This document shows positions 36,615-49,702 of a DNA stretch of 64,000 nt, one piece after another. The number at the start of each line of letters is the position of its first letter. Position 1 is the stretch's first letter. The position numbers were made by a program, and so were the translations under genes. The notes under the pieces are model-generated. The model saw only the letters and a list, made by a program, of their open reading frames with translations, searched no databases and was not told the DNA's origin. The stretch is taken from NCBI GenBank assembly GCA_022497145.1, contig MU385864.1, positions 62,001 through 126,000 on the forward strand, written 5' to 3'. This DNA comes from Rostrohypoxylon terebratum (taxonomy: Eukaryota > Ascomycota > Sordariomycetes > Xylariales > Hypoxylaceae).

Positions 36615-37033
36615 GCCAGCTTCGACGATCCCAGGGTCAAGGTTTTTTTTTTCGTCTTACTTTTCCACATAATAATATCATCTCCCTTAAACCCCTTCTT
36701 ATTCTCCCTCGCCCAATCAATTCAATCAATTCAATCATCCAATCACCCAAACGATTATAAACTCCCCGACATCTACATCATCTTGCCGGCAGACTCTCCA
36801 ATGCTACGTCAGGCTAGTCGAATGGTCAGATCTGCCAGCAAAGCTGTCGAGAATCGATATCCCGTATCCAAAAAGAGTATCTAAATAACATTCACATACC
36901 ACACGTACATATGAAATACCTAGTACGTCCTACATATGAAAAATTCCGGTCGACTCCTGCAGCGGGCAATAGTGGGATAGTTGGATACCTAGTGGGCATA
37001 CGACAGCTTGGACGCCTGGACAGCCTGATTATT

Positions 37034-37063
37034 GATGGATTATGATGGATTATGATGGATTAT
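37034..37063. repeat. 10-bp tandem repeat, three copies of GATGGATTAT
   Basis: Three exact consecutive copies in an intergenic region. Confidence 0.9.
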
Positions 37064-37200
37064 CCTCCAATCTATCCGCCTTCCATCTCCTGTACTCGTC
37101 ATCATGCTATGACCTATGACTCCTCATCGATTATCAACACGATAGTCGAGATTATTGTAACACCACGTATCCATATTAAACAAAGCACCCATAACAATCA

Positions 37201-37227
37201 CAACATCCACAACATCCACAACATCCA
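37201..37227. repeat. 9-bp tandem repeat, three copies of CAACATCCA
   Basis: Three exact consecutive units, intergenic. Confidence 0.9.
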
Positions 37228-37429
37228 CAGCATATACGCCTCCAGGCTAGAAAGCCAACCGCACTCCCAGACTTCCGGGTTAGGGCCAAGAAGGAACATT
37301 CACCCCTCCATTCGCCCTGTTTATTCCTCCTCCAATCCTTCAAAGCTTCTCTCTTGCCCCGTCGTCGCCATAATCAGAAGGTAACCCCAACGATCAAGCA
37401 CCAAGAACTATATGGTACGTATTACTACC

Positions 37430-37446
37430 TACCTAGGACCTAGGTA
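37430..37446. repeat. 17-bp inverted repeat, copy 2
   Basis: Exact TACCTAGG-A-CCTAGGTA, identical to the copies at 26,720 and 37,638. Confidence 0.9.
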
Positions 37447-37637
37447 TGCGTACATCCGGGTTGTGAATTTCTTCCTATCAGGCACGCAATCAGATGTATC
37501 AGGGGTATCGAGACCCTTCCAGGGCGTCACGGCTACATTAACTACCGATGCCATGGTGTGGCTTACACATACCCGCCCGCCTACGCCCGCGCGCACAACC
37601 TGCCTCCGCTTTTTTCCCCTTCTTTACCATCTTTGCC

Positions 37638-37654
37638 TACCTAGGACCTAGGTA
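37638..37654. repeat. 17-bp inverted repeat, copy 3
   Basis: Exact TACCTAGG-A-CCTAGGTA, 208 bp from copy 2. Confidence 0.9.
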
Positions 37655-38044
37655 CTACCTGCAACCTAGTAGTTGCCTATACTTCCTAGATGCTCAAATG
37701 ATATGTATGATGATGCTATCTAGTCACCAGTGATGGTCGAGATCCGCAACCTCTTCGTTTCTAGCCGAGAGGCATACCTAGTATGTACTCCAACAAACCA
37801 AGACCGTGGGGAATACTAGGAATATAGTAGGAAGCTGTAGGAGGTCGACTCGAATTAGACAAGACATACGGGAGTGGTACAATCTCGTGCGCTTGGCGAA
37901 CTTGGCGCATACATCGCGTAGCCAAGAGCAGAGTGACGGGCAAGGATTGTTTTCCTTTCTAACCTTTTACATTGTATGACACATCTGTGCGACTCCTACG
38001 GAAGACAAGATAACGGGGAAACAGTCAGGTTGCTGACTCTAGGC

Positions 38045-38071
38045 GGCCTCAGTGGCCTCGGTGGCCTCGGT
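38045..38071. repeat. 9-bp tandem repeat, three copies of GGCCTCRGT
   Basis: Three consecutive units; the first has A where the others have G. Confidence 0.9.
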
Positions 38072-38467
38072 GGCTTTGCTAATATTACTACGTACATACT
38101 AGGTCTTCGAACCTGGGCACGTACCATGTAGCACGACAGTCGTTCTAGCAGACAAGTGGCCACACGACATATCTCCGTTTGTATTCCTGATCTACATACC
38201 TACCTACAGTGTACACTATCGCCTGCCAGCTAAATAGTATGTATGTAGTATACCCTATTATCTGGGAGGATTTTCAACTAACGGGTTATGGACGGAATCT
38301 AACGCACCATCTCCGCCTCCAACCTCCATCATAACGTAGTAGTACCTGGCATTACGTCGACGCTACCTAGGCGCGGGTCCTGAAAGTAAGCCACCCCAAA
38401 GTAGCGGGATGGGGGATGGGGAATGGGGAATGGGAATTGAGGAGCCAACGGGTCGCGCCGTTTCGAA

Positions 38468-38483
38468 ACCTAGGACCTAGGTA
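38468..38483. repeat. 17-bp inverted repeat, copy 4 (16 of 17 bases)
   Basis: ACCTAGGACCTAGGTA; only the outermost T of the left arm differs from the other three copies. Confidence 0.85.
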
Positions 38484-41400
38484 CCTACCTGCCAGGTCCT
38501 GCCTAGGTACAATACCTAGTAGCCATCCACCAAGATGGATAAGATCGAGCGCTGGCAGATGCAGTTCCCTACTTAGGCTACATTTCCCCGATTGCTGGTC
38601 AATTCCTACCTCCATATTGCTGTAGTATAGAAACAACAAAAGGTCACATGGCTCTCTCTTTAGGCATGGACAGGTGAGTTTGCTATATTCCGTCAGTAGA
38701 TATAATGGATATTATTACATAGTAATACATAGTACGTACGACATATCGAGCGATCGACAGTTCACATTCGGCATGTATATAGTGTGTAGATATGTAGGCA
38801 AGTATATGCGTATGTAGGTCAAACATGTATGTAAAAAAAGAAAAATTAAAAAAAAATTTAAAGATTAAAAACTTATCCGCGGTTCGCGAAGTTTCTAGTA
38901 TACCTGATGCACAATTCCAACTCGGACGAGGCTATGGCCAAAATGGTCTTATTATTCACATGTCAAAGTACTATTACGAAGTCCACGAAGCAGACATCCC
39001 TACAATGGCACGAGGTGAAATGTCAGAAATGATGAAGTCAGCGCCCTGACCTTGGACCTTGGCTGCTTCGACATAAAGATCCATGTCTCCCATGCCTGTC
39101 TCTTCTGCCAGGTCAGCCACACTGGACGCACGAAATCTTGGCTCGACCTGCAGCCTCGTCGAACGCACCGCAGATTCAGGACCGCGCAGCTATCGTCGCT
39201 TTCACACGGGATACGATGCTGCCCGGCTATTTGCTCACGCCGACCCGGCATTTCCCTAAAGATTACAACCGTGTGGCCCCTACGCCAACAGCCCTGGAAA
39301 GGGTTATACATAGTAAAGATTTTTTTTTCCTCACCGCGCACCTCTGACGCACTATTAGCCAATTCGAATAACCAACGATTATTCGCTAGAACTGCGTACA
39401 AGAGATTGGCGAATCTCATGCTTCCCATGCCCCCGGGTTCGCTTCCACATTGTACAATACAAATAGTAGTAATAAGGATGTCTAGACCTCTCACCTTCTT
39501 GACCGACCTGCACTTCAACAAGCTATTGTCTGGGCTATTGTTTCTCCTCGAGCTAGAGTCTCTCAGTTCTTGACCGCTCTTAAGATAACCACCAACCGCC
39601 GGCCGATAATAATGCTAGTGACGGGCACGATGATAAATCCCGTCGGCGTGATTCGGCCCCGCCCGGTCCTTGTACGCGCATCTTCTTCATCCTGATGGGC
39701 TATCTACTAGCCTTGCAATGCGAGAGAGGCGAAAGCGACAGCACGTTTTGATTTGTCAGAACATGCTTGCCGATATAGGTACTACATAAGAGACGGCAAA
39801 TACATACAGTAGATTGTCTACCATGCTCACTTCGCATAGCGTCTTGATAAGGTTAGATATCGCCGGCAACCCTGGTAGAAGCTCATCATCCGTCTCGTCA
39901 AAGTTGCAGGGCTCGATGACGAGATATCCATGAGCTCCGCTCAGGTCCCGAGTGAATCCGGTTTGCGCAACAAGATTTCCCGTGCCACTCTGGAAAATTG
40001 TTGGTATAACCCGATTCGGAATCGCCGCTGACACTTTTTTTTCCTTCCTGTCTTTTCTATCATAGGAAATAGGAAACTCAACCCATCTCAACACCCCATC
40101 TCGACTAGGGATGGCGTGCTAAGCAATTCCAAGACGTGCAAGTCTGCCCTCGTTACAGATTTAGCACCTTGGCTCTTCTACTTGGCACAGTGCCACGGCT
40201 TGCGGCAGCAACACGGTATTTGCCCAAATGAAGATTTATTTAGAACTGCTACATATCTTGAAAAGCAAAAATACGCACCGCCCCGCTCCTCAGCTGTCCG
40301 ATTGGCTCACGAGATAAAAAGAAGCTCTTTTAGATCTCGTCGTGCGTCCTCCAATCGGATGTCATCTCTCCCGTGCTATAACATCGCAGCCCAGACGTCA
40401 TAACGCTTGGACGAATTAGTTCGGCTTTGGTTTATACTGTTCAGCACATTTATCCGATGGTAGTCGTCTTAGTGGAAGTTGTGGAAGTAGGAGTTTGATA
40501 TTCTTGCATTAGGTATCTATGTGGACTTCAGAGAATCGAAGATCCTATACGCAACTTGTGATGCCCCGGGACCGTCACCCAATAGGTAGTCTGCCGGCGT
40601 ACGAATATCGCGAACAATTTCCAAGGCATTTGGTCACGCGCGACAAAGAGGATCATTCAAGTATTATTGCATCTATTTTCCCATGTCATGGCCATATCAT
40701 TTAGCTAAGAGCGGTGAATTCTCACGGGTCTTACAATCCACTTTCCGATGGGGAAAAGCCACTTAAGACCTGGGTAGGGAGCTAGAGAGCGAGGGCTTTC
40801 ATGGTCACACGATCCTACCTTGATTCAACAAACCTCCAACTTCCATTCACCCATAGAAGTAACCTATGTATTATTCATGTCGAATTTTTCTACTAGTACC
40901 TAGTAGTAGTTCAACTATCAACAGTGGCGGTATCTCTGGGGGATGAGAAAGGCTCCGGCATAGATGTTTGAGGTCATGGACACTTACCAGGTAACCAATG
41001 AACATGAAGATAGGATATAGAAACATTTCATCTTAGTTGTGTATCTGTCACTTTAATACCTAGACAGTAAGTCCCACCCAGCTCAACCCACGAGGAATTG
41101 ATCATTAACCCTGATTTCTCACTCTTTAGCTATCACTATCCTTTAAACACCATACAATCTCGCCTTAGACACAACTCCCCCAGAAAACAGCACAGTCGTG
41201 AGATCAACGACAACACACATAACGGATGACCTAAGCGGCGTCGCTCAAAGTACGACAATGCCCAACCGGTACAACGCAGAGCGCAGCCAAACAGAGGGCG
41301 GTCCCCCGTCGCTCAGACGAGGATCGCGTCCTTTGCAGGAGAACCATGTGCTGCCAAGAGATGCCGACTATCCGGCCTCGTCGTCGCATATTTCGGCAAC

Positions 41401-43236
41401 CCATATGCGGTCGCGGATGGGTGCGAAACGTGATATCTGACATCTGCGTCACTGTCTCACCTGTCTCGCCGATGCAAAAAAGTGCTTACTTATACACACA
41501 TACACACATACACATACATACACACATACATACGCGTTACGTACTTGGCTCGATTTGCCCAGACATTTTTTTTCCTGCATTCGACGACGATGCGCGATGG
41601 TACGAGGGTGTCACAACGCGTGCCCTGCGGCTGACCGACGTCTTTCATGCATGTAAGGAGACATACTATGAGTATACAATATTGAATTGTGGTAACTAGG
41701 TAGGTGACAAGGTAGGTGACCAGCTTCCAAGGTTGCCAGGTCGCAATCATCCATCCGCGGCCGGCTGGTCGCCAACAAACGCATGCGGGACGGTCGATCT
41801 GGGGATGTGTGTCTGTGGGTATGGGGAGGGACCCGTAGCCACACAGTAGTCCTCACGTAAGGGAGGAGTAGAAACGATACCGTCTTCGCTGCCTATTCGG
41901 GCAGTATGCGTGTCGAAGTTTTGCAGCCATCTCCCAGACCCCCAACCCATCCATATATGTCCCCGTCGACGACTCCCCCCAACCAAACTCTTGGCCTCTC
42001 CTCAGCCCTGCGAGCTAAGTCGCCTTCGTCACATCCCCGCTAGCACGACGGGACGACACGAAACGAAACAGCTGCAGAAACTCCCTCCTCGAATGCGCGA
42101 AGTGCATAATCTACGCATGTGCGGTATCTAAACCTACCAGGTCCCCAACCTACCTACCTACAATGTACATACATACACCATACACCTACATACACAGACC
42201 TACACACGTACATACCTACATAAACTAGCGCGCGCGGCGCTAACAGCTGACAGCCAAGACCCCTTCTCGCTCCTCTAGACCAGATCCCACAGCGCGCTAC
42301 GCTGTCCTTGGCACCTTGGCGGCGTGACCCTTCGACCGACCACGAAATACCTTCACAAGTTCACTTGATCACCGAAGAGGCCTCCTGCCTACCAGCCTGC
42401 CTGCCTACGCACGTACCCAAGAAAACCAGCGCTTCTTATACCCGCTCACCGGTCCCCGTACCGCGTATCTTGGCCCAACAAGGCTGACCATACCATACCA
42501 TGCCATACCTACCATATTACCAGACTACCTAGACCAGACCTGCCCATCCATCCATCCATCCCCACCCCACAGTCGCTTCGGTCAGTTCGGTTCGGCCCTG
42601 CCAAAAGAAAGCTGTGGGGACAGCCCTCCACATCCCTATGTGCTGTAACGTCGATCCGACTCCGCGCAAATCAGCTACGTATATAGGTAATAGGTTACTG
42701 CGTATAAAGGAAGTAGTAGGGGGTTGTAGCTTGGGGCGAGCGCCGCCCCGTGTGATCCAAACATTTACCTTGTGTACTCGCAAACTGGGGGTCTTGGCCC
42801 GAAAAAAGGAAAAAAAAAGTCCTAGATGGTAGATACCGATGTGTACTTCCTACTTCCTACACCTCACTTCTCACATCTCATATAACGCGGAAACGCGGGG
42901 AATGGGTTGCAGCCATTCACCCACCTATTGAGGAAAGATAGGCAGCGTTGCACTTACGAATCAAAGATCTTAATCCGATTATCTATTCGTATGACACTAA
43001 AGGTCAGGACGTACGATCTTCCTTCATTCCTGTAACCGGTATCTTTCTTTTTTTCTTGGCCAGTCACTCGCCCGTCTCCTTTGTTTGAGAGTGACATAGA
43101 TATATCCCATGACGCCTGTGCAATGCAAACCGACGACTACGAAAACCCGCGAGTCTCATCCTCTCGATACTCCCTTCCTTGCCGTACCCTGTCGAAGAGA
43201 CGAAACTTTCTATTCCGCAAAGTTTCCTTGACATAC

Positions 43237-44817
43237 TTAGTTGTACGTCCGTGACAAGTTGCGGAGGTACCAGTCCACCAACTTGCGTCCTACCTTAGCT
43301 TCAGAGATGTGAATTAGGTCCTGCGAGTATCCGTTAGCACAGTCGCACAATAAAGCTTGACCGGGAGTGAGTATCAAAAAGGGAAATACGTACTCCTTGC
43401 ATGGCATAGTCCAAGTCACTGACGTTGACCCATTCACCTTCCAGGAGGGCGTGGTCGGTCCACCGTAGCTGCTTAGTGCGCTGTTTGTTAACTAGGAGCC
43501 AAGACCGCAATTCCTCTGGTTGCACCTCTAAGAAACCAGCGAGCTTCTTAAGATCCATGGTTGTGTAGAGGCGGAGGTAGGACTTGACGGTAGGGTTCCA
43601 CATGTTTGTCTTAACCTCGTCCATGAAGATAGAGAGGTGGTGGTCGATAGGGTCCACGTTGGCCTCGGGGTTCTCAAAATCGGGAGGAACGGGGGAGATG
43701 AACTTGGGGCAAGCAGCCTTGAACAACTCTTCGAAGATAGGTAGCGACTCTGGGCCACCGCGCTGCAGCTTGAGGAGCTGGTCACCGTACTTCTCTCTCA
43801 GAGCGGTGTGGATGGTGTCGTCAAGACGGGTTGGCTGGAAAGCCACGCAGATGGCAATCAGAGCGTACATCTGATCATTCTTCTTGGTGATAGAATCGTA
43901 CTGTGCGTTCTTTTGGAAGTTCTTGGTACGTGATACGTAGACAAGAATGTGACTGAACATGCGGATGGCGTCGGCATATCGGTGCATCATCATGTAGGAG
44001 AAACCTACGTAGTAGTAGGTGGTGAAATGAGCAGCCATAACGCGCGCGAACATGGCCTTCTTATTAAGCTCAATATCGTCGAGCGTCTTAAGCGCGAGAC
44101 TGAAGTCGCCGAGTAGGCAGTGGACACGAAGCAATCCGATTATGGAAAAGTAACCGAGCATGCGGTACAGTGTCTTAGAACCGTACTCCCCAGCAACGGC
44201 TGCGGGGTCTTCGTTGCGCTTCATAGCAGCCAGCTGCTCGGTGATCTGAGATCGCTGGATTAAGGAGTACAGCACATTGAGAACACTGTAACAGCCCCAA
44301 GTGTTGGGGTTCTCGCGTAGAATTTGTCGCTCTTCCTCGTTGTCTCTAGCTTGTCTTGCGATTCGTAGGCGGTACGAGGAGAAGGAGTTGAACTGGTAAA
44401 TGAACTCGTCGATAACATCCCAAGCCCAGTAATGCTACGTAATTTTATCAGCATGCTGGTTCAAAACAAGCTACTTAGTACTCGTGATATTATGTAACTT
44501 ACCGAAGGAGGCTCTAGATCAACAGGGCCATCGGAGTTGAGGATAAAGTGGAACAGGTTGCAGTATGAATCATAACTCTGGAACTTAACCTCGAGAGGTG
44601 CAGAGAAATCTAGAGGTTGGGCAGCGGCGACAAGTCTGGACTGGATATCGTCGGTCTGTTGAGCCATCGTCAAGGAGTTGACCTGCTCCAGCTCTTCCAT
44701 TCCTTCTTCGTATTGGACCTGCTCACGGTAGTCTGCCACAAGGGCCTCCTCCTCAACGTCACTGTCATCCTCCATGGAGCGCACAGGCGCCGAACCGTTT
44801 CGTAGTCCGCTCATCAT
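43237..44817 (-). CDS. Eukaryotic translation initiation factor 3 subunit L
   Basis: A PCI-domain subunit of the eIF3 complex, which recruits the 40S ribosome to mRNA in the cytoplasm. Model: complement(join(43237..43320, 43394..44434, 44503..44817)), 479 aa, introns 73 and 68 bp. The N-terminus is acidic (MEDDSDVEEE) and runs into the conserved core FQSYDSYCNLFHFIL, then across the first intron HYWAWDVIDEFIYQF and NPNTWGCYSVLNVLYSL. The middle contains FARVMAAHFTTYYYVGF and ALIAICVAF, with the family's PCI-type helices. The last exon ends DLIHISEAKVGRKLVDWYL, matching the usual C-terminus. The start is at the first of two adjacent ATGs (MMSGLRNG); the upstream frame extends further but only by non-ATG codons. 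It is head-to-head with EFL1. Confidence 0.94.
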
Positions 44818-45549
44818 GGGTAATGGGGTCTGGGATATGGACGTTGTCGCGATGATATCGTGGGGAATCCCAATTTTCGAAAAGCGTGGAGGGGCTAGTC
44901 GCAATTTTTTGGTCCGTAACAAAAGTCAGGCGAAGGAGAAAAAGAGTTGATCCAACAGCCGAAGATTTAGCGGATTAGGGCTTTTTGAGGTGGTCCCTGC
45001 GCTAGAATGCCCCCCTCTCCCTTCGCAGCCCCTCGTTTTAATTAAAGTCTACGTCAATGTTGGAACTTTCCTCTTTTTTTTCTCTCCTTGGCGGGGTATT
45101 ATTTCCTTATCGATATCTTCCTTTTTTTTGCCCCGCCATCAACGAAGGAAGTTGCTTAGAATTACAGAGCAGGAGCAATACAGTTGGATGCTTAGGTGTT
45201 TTCTTACGGAAAGACCAGTAGAAAGGCCAATAGACGCTCGGATTTTGGCAGTGTCGAGTCATTATGAGCCATACTGAACCACCCAATTAAGCTTGTGGAT
45301 ATCGAGTCACAAAAAGTTACCTAGGGTCCTAGCTGCCTACCAAGTAGTCATTTGCCGGGATACAAAGTCTTTTCTATTTTATTTATAACTTTTCTCATCC
45401 AATCAGCTTCCCACTCTGATGCGCTTTTTGACTTACATACACTTCCAATAAAACCTTCATCTTGACTACTAATATCGTCTTGAGGTCATTTCGACAATCC
45501 AAGACAAAAGACTGTGCTCATATTCACTTGTGAAATATTCACCGTCGAG
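44818..45549. promoter_or_regulatory. Divergent promoter, eIF3l and EFL1
   Basis: 732 bp between two divergent start codons, pyrimidine-rich with T runs near 45,075 and 45,122. It serves a translation-initiation gene and a ribosome-maturation gene, so shared growth control is plausible. No specific motif is claimed. Confidence 0.55.
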
Positions 45550-48500
45550 ATGCCTGTCGTCACGCCAGAGAAGCTTGCTGCTCTGCAGCAACACGCTGAC
45601 GATATAAGAAATGTACCCGCCCCACCAACTATCACCCGTCTAGATGTGTGATCATACTAACAGTTATTAGATTTGCATCTTGGCTCACGTAGACCATGGA
45701 AAGACATCATTAACAGATACCCTTCTTGCCACAAATGGCATTATCTCACCCAAACTTGCCGGCAAGATCCGGTATCTTGATTCCCGTCCCGATGAACAAA
45801 TCAGGGGCATCACTATGGAATCTTCTGCCATCTCATTGTACTTCTCTATGCTACGAAGACCAGCCCCAGATGCTGAGCCGATACCCAAGGAGTATTTAAT
45901 CAATTTGATAGATTCGCCCGGCCATATTGACTTTAGCAGCGAAGTATCAACAGCTTCGAGGTTATGTGATGGCGCGGTTGTGTTAGTCGATGCAGTCGAG
46001 GGGGTTTGCAGTCAAACAGTCACAGTTCTCAGACAGACATGGACAGAGAAATTAAAACCACTCCTAGTTATCAACAAGCTGGACCGATTAATCACCGAGT
46101 TGAAGATGACGCCAGGTGAAGCCTATATTCACCTGAGCAAACTATTGGAACAAGTAAACGCCGTTTTGGGAAGTTTCTTCCAGGGTGAGCGTATGGAGGA
46201 AGATTTGAACTGGCGAGAGCGGATGGATGAACGAGTTGCTGCAGCCGCCGCAAAAGAAGCAAAGGCTGGAGATTTTGAGAGTGAAGCCGGAGACTTTCAA
46301 TATGAAGAACGCGATGACGAAGAGCTGTACTTCGCCCCTGAAAAGAACAACGTCATCTTCAGTAGCGCTATTGATGGGTGGGCATTCACTGTTCGACAAT
46401 TCGCTAGCTTATACGAAAAGAAGCTTGGTATCAAACGGACTACAATGGAAAAAGTTTTGTGGGGCGATTTCTACCTGGATCCGAAGACGAAGAAGGTTCT
46501 TGGGCGGAAACACTTAAAAGGCCGCAATTTGAAGCCTATGTTCGTCCAGCTTGTTCTTGAGCAAGTCTGGGCTGTATACCAGGCGACTACGGGAGGAGAC
46601 CACGGGAAAGGGTAATCTACTTATTTCTTGTCCAAATCATACTTGAGATACTGACATTGGTACAGAGACCCAGCCTTACTTGATAAGATTACGAAGTCAT
46701 TAAACATCTCAATTCCGCCACATATCATCCGATCACGAGATCCTCGATTACTACTCACGACGGTTATTTCATCATGGCTACCCCTTTCTACTGCTTTGCT
46801 AGTCTCTGTTGTCGAATCTCTTCCGTCGCCGAAAGTAGCGCAAGCAGAGCGATTGCCCGAAATGCTAGAAGACTCGCCTGGATCAACTCACATTGACCCG
46901 TTAGTGAAGGATGCCATGGTGAACTTCAAGACGTCCAAGTCAGATCCTGTCGTTGCATACGTGAGCAAGGTAGTATCTATCCCCGAAAGTGAACTCCCGG
47001 AGAATAAGAGGCGGACAGGCCAATTAAGCGCTGAAGAAGCGAGGGAGTTGGCTAGAAAGAAACGAGCCGAATTCGCTCGGGCTCAGGCGGCAGAAAGCAA
47101 TGCGACAGATGATCTCACTTCGGCACTCGACAGTGTAAATTTGGATGACTTTGTACCTGAGGCCGAAGAGAAGAGAGTTGATCCCGAGCATCTAATAGGG
47201 TTTGCACGAATGTATTCCGGCACACTCTCTGTGGGTGACACATTATACGTCTTACCACCCAAGTTTACTCCGGCAAACCCCCACGCAGCTCCCGAACCAC
47301 AAAAGGTGACGGTGACGGCTTTGTACATGTTCATGGGCCGTAACTTGGAGTCGCTCAATTCTGTCCCGGCCGGTGTCGTTTTTGGTATTGGTGGCCTTGA
47401 TGGCTGTATTTTGAAGTCTGGAACATTATGCAGCCAGCTTGAAGGTTCTGTGAACTTGGCGGGTGTTCATATGGCAGGAAAGCCTATTGTTCGGGTTGCT
47501 CTCGAACCGGTAAACCCAGCTGACTTGGATAAAATGATCGAAGGTCTTAAATTACTTGTAAGAAGCGACCCATGTGCCGAATACGAGCAGTTCGGAAGCG
47601 GAGAACATGTCCTACTTACAGCCGGCGAATTGCACCTAGAAAGATGTTTAACAGATCTGAAAGAAAGATTTGCAAGATGCGATATCCAGGCAGGTGCGCC
47701 TATCGTTCCATATAGAGAGACGATAGTGCGTGCAGATGAGATGAGACCTCCAGTAAATAAGGAGTTAGGACGAGGTGTCGTCGTTGGTGTGACGAATTCG
47801 AAGCAAGTTAGCATCACGGTCCGAGTGCGGCCGTTACCCACGGAGGTTACGGAGTTTCTAATAAAAAACCCCGGAACTGTCAAACGTCTTTACTCGGAAC
47901 GAAAAGCACTTGACGAGGCCGAGGCGGAGTCGGAGATTGGGGTTGACGAAGAACAACAGAGTGTTGAAGATGACGAAGACTTATTAGATGGCAAAGGTCT
48001 CTCACTTGAAGACTTCAAGAAGCAACTCCAGACCAATCTTGAGACCGGAAAGGGACGCGAGGTTTGGAAAGGCGTCATTGATAAAATAACAGCTTTTGGG
48101 CCACGACGAGTAGGACCGAACTTATTAATCGATGCTACTAAGGACGGATGTTTTCCAAAGATTTTTGCTCCAGAGAAGCAAGAAGATGGAAGCCGGCCCC
48201 AAGCTGGCGAAGCGCTTCACGCCGAGCACCTATGTGACAAGGTCACATACGCATTCCAGCTTGCTATGAATCAAGGACCTCTATGCAATGAACCAGTTCA
48301 AGGTGTAGCTGTCATTATCGAAGACCTTACTATAGCGCCCACAGAAGAAGAGACATCGGCTCGAGACCGGCTCGGCAGGCTTACAGGTGAAGTCATCAAG
48401 ACAGTACAACAATCTATCCGACAAGGATTCCTCGACTGGTCCCCACGCCTAATGCTCGCAATGTACTCATGCGAGATCCAGGCGAGTAGTAAGTCATAAC

Positions 48501-48929
48501 CATACCCTCCCCCTTTCCCCGATACACTACTAACCCGCAATAGCCGAGGTCCTAGGCCGTGTCTACGAAGTCCTAACCAGACGCCGCGGGCGCGTTCTAT
48601 CCGAACAAATGAAAGAAGGAACCCCCTTCTTCACAATCCAATCCACGATCCCAGCAGCGGAGTCCTTCGGGTTCGCGGACGAGATGCGCAAGCGCACGTC
48701 GGGCGCCGCGCAGCCGCAGCTCATCTTCGCCGGCTTCGACGTCGTCGTGGACGAAGACCCCTTCTGGCAGCCCTTCACCGAGGACGATCTAGAGGACCTG
48801 GGTGAACTGGCTGATAGGGAGAACGTGGCGAAGCGGTACATGGACGGCGTTAGGAGGAGGAAAGGCTTGCTGGTCGAGGGTAGGGGACAGAGGGTTGCGG
48901 CGGAGAAGCAGAAGACGCTCAAGAGATGA
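45550..48929 (+). CDS. ria1: Elongation factor-like GTPase EFL1/Ria1, 60S ribosome maturation
   Basis: An EF-2-like GTPase that, with Sdo1/SBDS, removes the anti-association factor Tif6/eIF6 from late pre-60S subunits in the cytoplasm. Exons 45550..45612, 45671..46611, 46666..48488 and 48544..48929 give 1,070 aa, normal for this family and longer than EF-2. Exon 1 encodes 21 residues (MPVVTPEKL..RN) and joins to ICILAHVDHGKTSLTD (P-loop, K32). Switch II region LIDSPGHIDF and the G4 motif VINKLDRL are intact. The insert after LLEQVNAVLGSFFQGERM, rich in Glu/Asp and Ala, is typical of EFL1 and absent from EF-2. Domain III-V hallmarks are FGSGEHVLLTAGELHLERCL and FPKIFAPEKQ. The C-terminus ends RYMDGVRRRKGL. 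Introns are 54-58 bp. Confidence 0.95.
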
Positions 48930-49702
48930 GGGCTTTAAGCTAGGTGATTGATGGATTACAGGATGTATCCGTTGATTTGAGAGAATAGAGTCCTCATGTC
49001 TGATGAATAAGAACCAATTTCAATGCACACTGCGGACTGAAGGCAAGTGATTAATTGTCTTCATCCTTCAATTCTCTCTATGTAAGATCCACAACGACAA
49101 ATTCCCTTCCCCGACCCTAACGCATAGTCTGGGGTAATCTTCATAGTCCCAAGCATCTCCAAGATCACATCACATTACTCTCCCCACATACTCAGATCCA
49201 TTCGTTCGATATCGTTCTTTATTTGATATTTGCGTATCCTAACCTAACCTAATCCCCGTTAACCCTCCCATGACAATATTCGTTCGTTCCCAAACTCCAA
49301 AAGTGCCTGGATGGATATGTAAGTATATATATAAAAAAGGCAATATACTTTCGCTGCATCTCTCTTCTCTCTCGTTTCCCTCCCCCCTTTTTAGAAAAAC
49401 CCGGGTATCCCAATGTTTCCATCTCGGTTATCTCCCGTTTCCGTGGCCCAATTCGTGATTGGCAATTTAGATAGGTATTCTGTGGTTAGTTGTGTGTAAT
49501 TTAGCTTGGCTTTCGCGCTCTCGTTGTCGACAATTTTGTAGCGACGTTTTTAGTAGGTGGATTTTGACTGCCCGTCTGTTTTGTTAGACGGGCGTGGGTA
49601 ATGTTGAGGTGGGTATCATAGCACATTCCAACGCCGGTAGCCTGCTATTCGTTGAGAAATACAGAGCGAAGGTTGCGTGGTTCCGAATTATATCCTTGTC
49701 GT
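48930..49702. other. Intergenic between convergent EFL1 and MKK1
   Basis: 773 bp between convergent stop codons, holding both 3' untranslated regions. No coding sequence is recognised. Confidence 0.6.

Larger units (their letters stand above)
34958..43236. other. 8.3-kb repeat-rich region with no confident gene
   Basis: Several open frames of 60-173 codons exist, some on both strands of the same place (38,974-39,573), but none has a domain, a signal peptide or convincing splice joins. The region is scattered with simple and tandem repeats: AC dinucleotides at 36,587, 10-bp units at 37,034, 9-bp units at 37,201 and 38,045, TACA-rich tracts near 41,486-41,535 and 42,160-42,220, and three or four copies of a 17-bp inverted repeat. 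A minus-strand frame at 39,757-40,094 and one at 41,258-41,440 look slightly protein-like but start without support. The left end includes the promoter of the universal stress protein. Confidence 0.6.

Noticed and set aside
38974..39573. Overlapping 60-173-codon frames on both strands
   Set aside because: Frames on the two strands compete, none has a motif or supported splice joins, and the minus-strand stretch that reads DLYVEAAKVQGQGADF is too short to assign.
39756..40094. Minus-strand frame with TGFTRDLSGAHGYLVIEPCN
   Set aside because: Mildly protein-like, but there is no ATG at the start, no recognised family and no continuation by plausible splicing.
41258..41440. Possible 60-aa protein starting MPNRYNAERSQ
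   Set aside because: Short, low-complexity, no motif; chance open frame is as likely.
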